Source: Rikenellaceae bacterium (lineage in GTDB: Bacteria; Bacteroidota; Bacteroidia; Bacteroidales; UBA932). Taken from it: 18,038 nt of DNA. Under the pieces are notes generated by a model, which saw only the letters and a program-made list of their open reading frames with translations, had not been told where the DNA came from and ran no database searches. The translations under genes were made by a program, and so were the position numbers. This document shows, one piece after another, positions 1-6,157 of this stretch (positions within the stretch are counted from its first letter, which is position 1; every line of letters begins with the position of its first letter). The DNA is taken from assembly GCA_003513895.1 (NCBI GenBank), contig DOSU01000086.1, forward strand, positions 15,426 through 33,463, given 5' to 3'.

Positions 1-58
1 TGAAAAAGACGCCTACGAACCAATTTGTCGCCATTGTTTCAATGCGATGGTCAAATAG
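1..58 (+). CDS. tdk: Probable thymidine kinase, C-terminal end only (partial)
   Basis: One plus-strand frame, entered at base 2, reads EKDAYEPICRHCFNAMVK and stops at TAG 56-58. The ending with tyrosine, Glu-Pro and a Cys-x2-Cys pair resembles the C-terminus of type II thymidine kinases, where the last cysteines belong to the zinc-binding lasso domain; the family phosphorylates thymidine in the salvage pathway. Only 18 residues are visible, so the call rests on this short tail and on a recollection that tdk lies near alr in some Bacteroidetes. It could be another zinc-ribbon protein. Its stop lies 2 nt from the stop of the convergent lipoprotein gene. Confidence 0.55.
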   Translation, partial: EKDAYEPICRHCFNAMVK

Positions 59-60
59 AC

Positions 61-522
61 TTATTGAGCAGGTACTGCTTCAACAACTTTACGAACAACC
101 ATAGCTTTGCCTTCGTGTGTCATGCGAGCTTCTGCGTTAACTCCTGTGTAGTTTACATAAAGAGTGTCGGCACCAGCAAGAGTCATGTTTCCAGTAACTT
201 CCAGAGTTTGAGCGCAAGTCATTGAACCAGTAAAGTTTACTGCTGCGTCTGCGATAGTAGCGATTCCACCAAGAGTTACGTTAGTGCTGTCGTTAACCAT
301 TACAATAGCTGTAAAAGTGCTGTCTGCGATGTACTCAAGTTCGATTGGAGCAGCAATAGTTGTAGTGGTTGGAGTTCCAAGAGAGTCAAGTACTGTAACA
401 GTAATTGAGTCAACACCTGTCCACTGACCTACTAGTTGTTCTGATACCGGAGCTTCTTTAGTTCCGCAAGATACGAGTGCTACGCTCATGGCAGCAACTG
501 CAAGAATTGATTTAACTTTCAT
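61..522 (-). CDS. Small lipoprotein, possibly lipocalin-like, function unknown
   Basis: This 153-residue protein starts with a short basic n-region, a hydrophobic core and a lipobox, LVSC, so it should be cleaved and lipidated at Cys19. The mature part begins with a GQWTG-type segment followed by Thr/Val-rich alternating strands and no obvious catalytic motif, as in small lipocalin-like beta-barrel lipoproteins of Bacteroidetes. The frame is open back to 621, but the start at 522 is preferred: it gives the signal peptide, and a promoter with a TAnnTTTG element lies at 561-568, downstream of the longer start. That promoter matches the Bacteroidetes consensus well, so strong expression is plausible. 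It sits between the tdk tail and alr on the opposite strand. No specific function can be assigned. Confidence 0.85.
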   Translation of the reverse strand: MKVKSILAVAAMSVALVSCGTKEAPVSEQLVGQWTGVDSITVTVLDSLGTPTTTTIAAPIELEYIADSTFTAIVMVNDSTNVTLGGIATIADAAVNFTGSMTCAQTLEVTGNMTLAGADTLYVNYTGVNAEARMTHEGKAMVVRKVVEAVPAQ

Positions 523-560
523 TTTATAAAATGTTTTAGGTTTGTTTGTTAATTCGGCCG

Positions 561-590
561 CAAATGTATGAAGTTTTTTAAATAGAACAA
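561..590 (-). promoter_or_regulatory. Bacteroidetes-type promoter of the small lipoprotein gene
   Basis: Read on the minus strand, TTG (590-588) is followed after exactly 19 nt by TACATTTG (568-561), matching the Bacteroidetes sigma-ABfr consensus TTG-N19-TAnnTTTG. Transcription should begin about 5-7 nt further on, near 555, leaving a leader of roughly 33 nt before the ATG at 522. It also rules out the upstream in-frame start at 621. Confidence 0.7.
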
Positions 591-610
591 TACTTTTTTT
601 AAACATTTTA

Positions 611-618
611 TAACTTTG
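611..618 (+). promoter_or_regulatory. -7 element of the alr promoter
   Basis: TAACTTTG matches the Bacteroidetes -7 consensus TAnnTTTG and lies 19 nt before the alr ATG. No TTG is seen at the expected -33 position, so only half of the promoter is supported. The predicted leader is about 13 nt. Confidence 0.5.
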
Positions 619-637
619 CAAGTGAAAAAAAATTCCA

Positions 638-1732
638 ATGCATCATTCCCAACTAAAAATCAGCAGGTTAAAACTGTTTCACAACTTTAATTATTTCCGC
701 GCAAAGCTCTCGAAATCAACTAAATTGCTTGTACTTGTAAAAGCAAATGCCTACGGGCACGGCGATGTTGAAATATCTCATCTTCTTGAAGAATTTGGTG
801 CCGATTATTTAGGAGTTGCCTTTCCAAAAGAGGGTATAAAATTAAAAATCGCAGGCATTAAGTTACCAATTGTAATATTAACTCCCGGAATCGACAATTT
901 TGAAGAGATAATTTTACATGGTCTCGAACCAAGTATCATCAATTTCGAAGCTGCAAAATCTTTTGTTGCCACAATTTTAAAACTTGGTCTTAAATCCTGG
1001 CCTGCACATATTAAACTGGACACAGGAATGAGCAGGGTTGGTTTTATGATGGACGAAATCGAAGAGTTGAAAAAATTCCTTGAATGCAATAAATCCTTAA
1101 ATGTTAAATCGGTATTTTCTCATCTTTCATCGGCCGAATATGACAATCAGGATGATTTTACAAAATCTCAGATTGAGCACTATTTGTCTATGTATGAAAA
1201 AATCGCATCTGTTTTACCGGAGAGACCTATAAGACATATCCTTAACTCGTCGGGGATTGACAGGTTTACTGAATATCAATTTGACATGGTAAGGCTTGGT
1301 ATAGGTATTTACGGTTCCACATATGTGAACGGAAATAATTCACTTTTACCTGTGGCTTCGCTGGAGGCTCCGGTTGTTCAAATCAAGAGCCTTAAGGATG
1401 TTACTGTCGGTTATGGTAGACACGGCGTTGTAGGAGATGAGGAAAAGGTAATTGCAACTATTCCGCTTGGGTATGCCGATGGTATAAACCGCCATTTGGG
1501 AAGAGGAAATGCATGTTTTGCTATAAACGGGCAGCTTGCTCCTACAATCGGAAATATATGCATGGACATGTTCATGCTGGACATAACAGGTATTGAGGCT
1601 AAGGTCGGAGATACAGTTACTGTTTTCGGAGAAAAACCTCTTGCGCTGGATCTTGCAAAAATTCTCGGAACAATAACATATGAGATTTTCACATCTGTTT
1701 CTTCAAGAGTAACAAGAGTAGTATCAGAATAA
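638..1732 (+). CDS. alr: Alanine racemase (stand-alone, PLP-dependent)
   Basis: Alanine racemase interconverts L- and D-alanine in the cytoplasm and supplies D-alanine for peptidoglycan. The 364-residue length is normal. The PLP lysine lies in VKANAYGHG (Lys35), the partner catalytic tyrosine is Tyr259 in VGYG at the start of the C-terminal beta domain, and other family residues are present: Arg133 in MSRVGF, Tyr279 in PLGYADG, Met309 in ICMDMF and Tyr348 in TYEI. The N-terminal TIM barrel spans about 8-230 and the beta domain about 240-360. Many Bacteroidetes carry alr fused to murF; here it is a single enzyme with no MurF part. Its stop is separated by 1 nt from the convergent holA stop. 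Confidence 0.97.
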   Translation: MHHSQLKISRLKLFHNFNYFRAKLSKSTKLLVLVKANAYGHGDVEISHLLEEFGADYLGVAFPKEGIKLKIAGIKLPIVILTPGIDNFEEIILHGLEPSIINFEAAKSFVATILKLGLKSWPAHIKLDTGMSRVGFMMDEIEELKKFLECNKSLNVKSVFSHLSSAEYDNQDDFTKSQIEHYLSMYEKIASVLPERPIRHILNSSGIDRFTEYQFDMVRLGIGIYGSTYVNGNNSLLPVASLEAPVVQIKSLKDVTVGYGRHGVVGDEEKVIATIPLGYADGINRHLGRGNACFAINGQLAPTIGNICMDMFMLDITGIEAKVGDTVTVFGEKPLALDLAKILGTITYEIFTSVSSRVTRVVSE

Positions 1733-1733
1733 A

Positions 1734-2783
1734 TCAGTTGATTATTTTAAATATCATCTCCTGCAACAGCTCCCCTTCGGTTGCTTCCCCGCCCTCGTTG
1801 CTCTTGCCCATATAGTCGTATTTTCTAAGTTGTGCAATTGCATTCATGCATTTAACAGGAGGATAGTTTTTTATTGCAGCGTCATATTCTTCTATGTAAA
1901 ATGACGGAATTCCCAAATATGATGCTGCCTCACCCCTCCCGGCATCCCTCTTTTGAGTTTTGATAGCATGATATTTTAAAACCTTGGTAAAATGGCTGAA
2001 AATTGAAGGAAGAATTTTCACAAGCGGATACTGTTTAGGATTTGAGGAGAAGAAAAAAACAATTTTGTAGATTTTCTCTATATTCTTATATGACAGCGCT
2101 TTATTTAACTCAAATACATTATACTCCCTGCTTATTCCAACATTTTCTTCAATGTCGTCAACTGTGATTTTTTTATGCCCCTCGGAAAGATTGAGCATAA
2201 GTTTATCCAGCTCCGTCACAAGTTTCCTTAGTTCTGTCCCGCTGAAGTCTGCAAGCAGCATCGAAGCATGCGGATCAATTTCCAGATTTTTCTTTGCCAC
2301 ATACCTGTTAATCCAGTCTACAACATCGCTGTCGCCAAGGGGAAAAGATTCAAAGACAACTCCATCCTTGTTTGCAGATGCAATCTTATAGAGCGATTTC
2401 CTTTTATCCAGAGATTTGTTTGTGAGAATTAGTACAAGTATTGTTGTAGAAAGAGGATACTTAATATATTTTTCAATATCGTCCAGGTCTTTGATTGCCT
2501 GAGCCTCTCTTACAACCACAAGCTGCCTTGCTGCCATCATGGGATAACGCCTGGAGGCCTCTATCACCTGTTTAATTTCTACATCTGTTCCGTAAAGTAA
2601 TAGCTGATTAAAGCCCCTCTCTTCCGGGGTAAGTGCATTATTCATTATCTCTTCCGAAATGGAATCCGAAAAATAGGGCTCTTCGCCCATGAGTATATAA
2701 AAGGATTTAAACTTACCGGTTTTAATTTCGGCAAGAATCTTTTCATAATTTGCAATAGCCTCTTTTACGTTTTGTTTTGCCAT
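1734..2783 (-). CDS. holA: DNA polymerase III delta subunit
   Basis: The delta subunit of the clamp loader opens the beta sliding clamp during DNA replication. The 349-residue protein has the family layout: an N-terminal segment FYILMGEEPYFSD (28-40) where AAA-like domain I begins, a run with LVLILTNKSLDKRKSLYK typical of the strand where active AAA ATPases carry Walker B, then DFSGTELRKLVTELDKL in domain II and an alpha-helical collar domain at the C-terminus. As in other delta subunits, no true Walker A is present. The ATG at 2783 is the natural start; no clear promoter was found for it. It is divergent from the HsdR-N-like gene and convergent with alr. Identification rests on motifs and overall layout. 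Confidence 0.92.
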   Translation of the reverse strand: MAKQNVKEAIANYEKILAEIKTGKFKSFYILMGEEPYFSDSISEEIMNNALTPEERGFNQLLLYGTDVEIKQVIEASRRYPMMAARQLVVVREAQAIKDLDDIEKYIKYPLSTTILVLILTNKSLDKRKSLYKIASANKDGVVFESFPLGDSDVVDWINRYVAKKNLEIDPHASMLLADFSGTELRKLVTELDKLMLNLSEGHKKITVDDIEENVGISREYNVFELNKALSYKNIEKIYKIVFFFSSNPKQYPLVKILPSIFSHFTKVLKYHAIKTQKRDAGRGEAASYLGIPSFYIEEYDAAIKNYPPVKCMNAIAQLRKYDYMGKSNEGGEATEGELLQEMIFKIIN

Positions 2784-2833
2784 AATTCTATAAGCGCTAA
2801 AGTAGATAAAAAGGGTATAACCGGCAAATTTTA

Positions 2834-2841
2834 TATCTTTG
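2834..2841 (+). promoter_or_regulatory. -7 element ahead of the HsdR-N-like/cca operon
   Basis: TATCTTTG matches TAnnTTTG and lies 23 nt before the ATG at 2865. There is no good -33 TTG at 19 nt spacing. It would drive the overlapping pair that follows. Confidence 0.5.
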
Positions 2842-2864
2842 TTTTTCTTATTACCCTGTTATAG

Positions 2865-3272
2865 ATGAGAGTTACAGTTTTTGATCCGGTAAGAAAAAAA
2901 AATGTTGCATTTACTCCGGAAGAGGGAGTGAGACAACAACTTATAGGAATGCTTAATAAAACTCTCGGAGCCCCTCTTCACCTTATGAGCTGTGAATACT
3001 CTCTTATTTCGGGCGGAAGAAAGTACAGGGGCGATTTGATTGTTTTCAGCCGGGAGGCAAAACCTCTTCTGCTGGCCGAATGTAAGGCTCCATCTGTTAA
3101 AATAACCCGTGACACTTTCGAGCAAATTTTAAAATACAACCTTGCGCTGGAAGTTAAACACATCCTTCTCACAAACGGACCTGTTACATATTTTGCAACA
3201 CTTGATCCATTGACCAAGAATTACGAATATAAAAGCGAAATTCCACCTTACGATGAACTTTCTAAAGAATAA
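2865..3272 (+). CDS. HsdR N-terminal-domain-like protein, PD-(D/E)XK fold, unknown role
   Basis: The 135-residue protein resembles the free-standing type I restriction R-subunit N-terminal domain (HSDR_N_2). A PD-(D/E)XK-like arrangement is visible: Glu20 in a first helix, Asp57 in RGDLIVF, then Glu72-x-Lys74 in LLAECKAP, followed by Gln87 and Tyr91 in a helix. All nuclease-type acidic residues and the lysine are therefore present, so it could be active on nucleic acid, but no helicase, methylase or specificity subunit is nearby. It is divergent from holA and overlaps the next gene, cca, by 20 nt, implying translational coupling. From memory, such small proteins often sit beside holA in Bacteroidetes. 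The fold call is good; the function is unknown. Confidence 0.85.
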   Translation: MRVTVFDPVRKKNVAFTPEEGVRQQLIGMLNKTLGAPLHLMSCEYSLISGGRKYRGDLIVFSREAKPLLLAECKAPSVKITRDTFEQILKYNLALEVKHILLTNGPVTYFATLDPLTKNYEYKSEIPPYDELSKE

Positions 3273-4662
3273 AATATTTTCTGTTATTTCCGAAGAGGCC
3301 GCAAAGTCAGGAGTGAGAGCCTTTGTTATAGGTGGGTTTGTTAGAGACTGCTTTCTGGAAAGGGAGAGCAAGGACGTTGATATTGTTGTCGAGGGAAGCG
3401 GAATTGATCTGGCAGAAAAAATTGCAAAAAGGCTCAAGGTTAAAGTGTCTGTTTTTAAGAGTTTTGGTACCGCCATGCTTAAATCCGGAGATACAGAAAT
3501 TGAGTTTGTTGGCGCAAGAAAAGAGTCATATCGTTCGGATTCAAGAAAACCGATTGTAGAAGACGGTACAATAGAAGAAGACCAACTGCGAAGGGATTTT
3601 ACAATCAATGCTCTTGCATTCAGCCTGCAAAAAGAAGATTTTGGGAATTTGTCCGATCCCTTTAATGGAGTTAAGGATCTTCAGAACGGTCTTATACGAA
3701 CACCCCTTGAACCGGACACAACATACAGCGATGACCCTTTAAGAATGATCCGTGCTATTCGTTTTGCGTCTCAGCTTTCATTCACAATTGTTCCTGAATC
3801 TATATCCTCAATTAAGAGAAACCGGGAGCGTCTTAAAATTCTGTCCACAGAGAGGATTTCAGATGAGTTAAACAAAATACTCCTCACGCCTAAACCTTCT
3901 GTTGGATTTTATCTGCTGGACGAAACAGGTCTTCTCGATCTCATATTGCCTCAGCTTGGAAAATTGAAAGGTGCCGAGTATGTCGAGGGCAAGGGACATA
4001 AGGAAAACTTCTCACATACTCTTCAGGTTTTAGACAACCTTGCAATGAAAAGCGACAATCTCTGGCTTAGATGGAGTGCACTTTTACACGATATTGCCAA
4101 ACCGGCAACAAAAAATTATGAACCGGGAACAGGATGGACATTTCACGGACACGAGTTTATTGGCGGGAAAATGGTCCCAAAAATTTTCCAGCAGTTAAAA
4201 ATGCCTCTGAACGAAAAGATGAAATATGTCCAAAAGATGGTTCAACTCCATTTAAGACCAATAGCGCTTGTTCAGGAGGTTGTTACCGATTCAGCAGTAC
4301 GCAGACTCCTTTTCGATGCCGGAGACGACATAGAGGACCTTATGATGCTTTGTGAAGCAGATATTACTTCCAAAAATGACAAGCTGGTAAAAAAACACCG
4401 GAAGAATTTTGCCCTGGTAAGAGAAAAGCTGGTTGAGGTTGAGGCGAAAGATACAGTAAGAAACTTCCAGAATCCCATAACAGGAGAATACATAATGGAA
4501 GTGTACGGTATTGGGCCTTGCCGGGAGATTGGAGAGATGAAAGAGTACATAAAAAACGCCATCCTGGATGGCGTTATAGGAAACAATTTTGAAGAAGCCC
4601 GGATTCTCATGGAGAACAAGGGCTCCGAAATGGGGCTTAATAAATTGCCGTCTGTGGATTAA
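3253..4662 (+). CDS. cca: CCA-adding enzyme / poly(A) polymerase family nucleotidyltransferase with HD domain
   Basis: This class II nucleotidyltransferase probably adds or repairs the 3' CCA end of tRNA. The head domain carries GGFVRD (27-32), the metal-binding pair Asp41-x-Asp43, RRDFTIN (113-119) and the DDPLRMIRAIRFA region (160-172), followed by RISDEL (201-206). A C-terminal HD domain starts around His255 and contains LLHDIAKP with His279-Asp280 and FHGHEF (297-302), so a phosphohydrolase activity is possible. At 469 residues it has the length of Bacteroidetes HD-containing members. The start at 3253 overlaps the upstream gene by 20 nt. Its 3' end overlaps the convergent beta-helix lipoprotein gene by 26 nt. 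Distinguishing CCA-adding from A-adding specificity is not possible from motifs alone. Confidence 0.93.
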   Translation: MNFLKNKIFSVISEEAAKSGVRAFVIGGFVRDCFLERESKDVDIVVEGSGIDLAEKIAKRLKVKVSVFKSFGTAMLKSGDTEIEFVGARKESYRSDSRKPIVEDGTIEEDQLRRDFTINALAFSLQKEDFGNLSDPFNGVKDLQNGLIRTPLEPDTTYSDDPLRMIRAIRFASQLSFTIVPESISSIKRNRERLKILSTERISDELNKILLTPKPSVGFYLLDETGLLDLILPQLGKLKGAEYVEGKGHKENFSHTLQVLDNLAMKSDNLWLRWSALLHDIAKPATKNYEPGTGWTFHGHEFIGGKMVPKIFQQLKMPLNEKMKYVQKMVQLHLRPIALVQEVVTDSAVRRLLFDAGDDIEDLMMLCEADITSKNDKLVKKHRKNFALVREKLVEVEAKDTVRNFQNPITGEYIMEVYGIGPCREIGEMKEYIKNAILDGVIGNNFEEARILMENKGSEMGLNKLPSVD

Positions 4663-6127
4663 AATTTGTCCATTTGGCCATCCAGTTGTCGGTCGAAAGG
4701 TCGCTTCTGAACGCTCCAATGAAATTCACTTTATCAAAGAAACTCCCTGAAACATTTGCATCTGTAAAGAGGTTGCTTTTGCCTGTAAGAGGACTTCCTG
4801 CCGAAGGCCCCCAGCTTGCTCCGGCAGAGAGGCTGTTTGGCTGTTTTAAAGAGAGGTTTGCAATGTTTGAATACAAAGTATTGGAATTGCTTACTTTCTT
4901 GAAAAATGACGATGAAAAAGACTCCGCGGCAGTTTTGTCAAATGTAGATGCATTCACCGACAATGAGTCCTTGAAAGAGCCGTCTTTATCGCTTCCGAGT
5001 ATGCCCATTTGAGCAAAAACCACATTTTTAAGATTCAATTTCCCTTCTGTTGCTGCACTTTGCGTTTGCGATCCTTTATCGTTGCAAATTGTAATACCTA
5101 CCGGGTATCCAAAGGCAACTGAGTTGTAGCAGTTAAGGTTTGATCCTCTTCTTACCTGCATTGCCGCCTGATGCTGGCCAAGCTTGGAACCGTTGTTGGG
5201 GTTATAGTTTCCTCCCGTAATATATGAAGTTGTGTTTTCAAATTGCGTGTCCTGTCCAACAGGTCCTACAAATGTTATATTTGAAAATACCGGTCTGGTG
5301 ATAGGAAGCTGGTTTGGAGCATCACTGTTGTTGTCCGATTCGAAACCATTGGAAATAGATTTATCTGCAATTCTGGGATCTTTTACGGCAATGCCAAATT
5401 GAATGTTTCCGCGAAAACCGGCATCGGTATCAAAATCATCGTCCCAGCCATAGTACGAGACAATATATTTTGCATTAGCTGTACCGCCGAACCATTCAAA
5501 TGAATCGTCGTTTGAATACGACACCTGAATATGATCCAGTTTGGTTCCCGATCCAACAGAGCCAAGTGTGAGACCGTTAATCTCCTGGTCTGTTTTAAAC
5601 GGATATCCTGCAAATTCTATCCTTACATACGACAAAACTCCAGAATTGTCGGCATCGTCATTTCCGCCGTGTTTTGAACGCGGACCACCTTCAATTATCA
5701 TTTCGGTCTTGTTATTGGAAGCTTTTCCGCATATAACTATTCCTCCCCAGTCACCCGGTTTTCTTGAGCCAGCTGGTTGGTTTGATGTAAAAATTATTGG
5801 CAGGTCTTCTGTACCCTGAGCTACAATTTTGCCTCCCCTTTCTACAATAATTGCAGCCTTGGTGTCTTTATCTCCTTTGATTACAGTCCCTGCCTCAATT
5901 GTGAGAGTTGCTCCATCGGTAACATATATCCATCCTTTTAGTACATACACACCCTTTTTGATTGTATGACTCTCTTTAACTTCAAACTCCTGAATGCCGC
6001 TGCCAATTTCATTCGTGTTATAAATAAGCTGCTCGGTTACTATGGGAGGCGTAACAGGTTCTTTTTGGCATGATGCTATGTTCATTAAAACAACAGCAGC
6101 CATAATTGCATAAACTACTTTTTTCAT
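4637..6127 (-). CDS. Surface lipoprotein with predicted right-handed beta-helix, unknown function
   Basis: This 496-residue protein has an n-region MKK, a hydrophobic core and a lipobox IASC with Cys20, then a Pro/Thr-rich linker. From about 50 to 120 it has the short strand-turn repeats that open parallel beta-helices (VLKGWIYVTDGATLTIEAG). The middle is rich in Gly, Asp and Asn: DWGGIVICG (126-134), NDDADNSG (156-163), NDDSFEWFGG (206-215), GWDDDFDTDAGFRG (227-240) and FESDNNSD (262-269). The C-terminus ends in a Trp-rich WMAKWTNFNP segment. There is no type IX secretion C-terminal domain and no SusD-like helical repeat. It follows the TonB-dependent receptor by 30 nt and is very likely co-transcribed, so a substrate-capture or receptor-lid role is a reasonable inference. 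I do not know a characterised member. Confidence 0.85.
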   Translation of the reverse strand: MKKVVYAIMAAVVLMNIASCQKEPVTPPIVTEQLIYNTNEIGSGIQEFEVKESHTIKKGVYVLKGWIYVTDGATLTIEAGTVIKGDKDTKAAIIVERGGKIVAQGTEDLPIIFTSNQPAGSRKPGDWGGIVICGKASNNKTEMIIEGGPRSKHGGNDDADNSGVLSYVRIEFAGYPFKTDQEINGLTLGSVGSGTKLDHIQVSYSNDDSFEWFGGTANAKYIVSYYGWDDDFDTDAGFRGNIQFGIAVKDPRIADKSISNGFESDNNSDAPNQLPITRPVFSNITFVGPVGQDTQFENTTSYITGGNYNPNNGSKLGQHQAAMQVRRGSNLNCYNSVAFGYPVGITICNDKGSQTQSAATEGKLNLKNVVFAQMGILGSDKDGSFKDSLSVNASTFDKTAAESFSSSFFKKVSNSNTLYSNIANLSLKQPNSLSAGASWGPSAGSPLTGKSNLFTDANVSGSFFDKVNFIGAFRSDLSTDNWMAKWTNFNPQTAIY

Positions 6128-6157
6128 ATTCTCTATTAATTATTATATATTTTATTG

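Noticed and set aside
1..34. A minus-strand ATG at 34 opening a frame MATNWFVGVFF that runs off the left edge.
   Set aside because: The same bases read on the plus strand give a convincing Cys-x2-Cys protein tail ending at 58, and only 11 residues support the minus-strand reading.
523..621. A longer N-terminus for the small lipoprotein, starting at 621.
   Set aside because: It would place 33 residues before the signal peptide and lies upstream of the consensus promoter at 561-590.
2865..3272. Part of a type I restriction-modification system.
   Set aside because: No methylase, specificity subunit or helicase domain is present; the protein is a complete small gene, not a truncated HsdR.
4272..4719. 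Long antisense open frames inside cca and into the next gene.
   Set aside because: They lie opposite a well-conserved coding frame and show no family motifs; they are by-products of its codon pattern.
4637..4760. Type IX secretion C-terminal domain on the beta-helix lipoprotein.
   Set aside because: The C-terminus ends in a Trp-rich NWMAKWTNFNP segment without the usual sorting-domain motifs, and the N-terminus has a lipobox.
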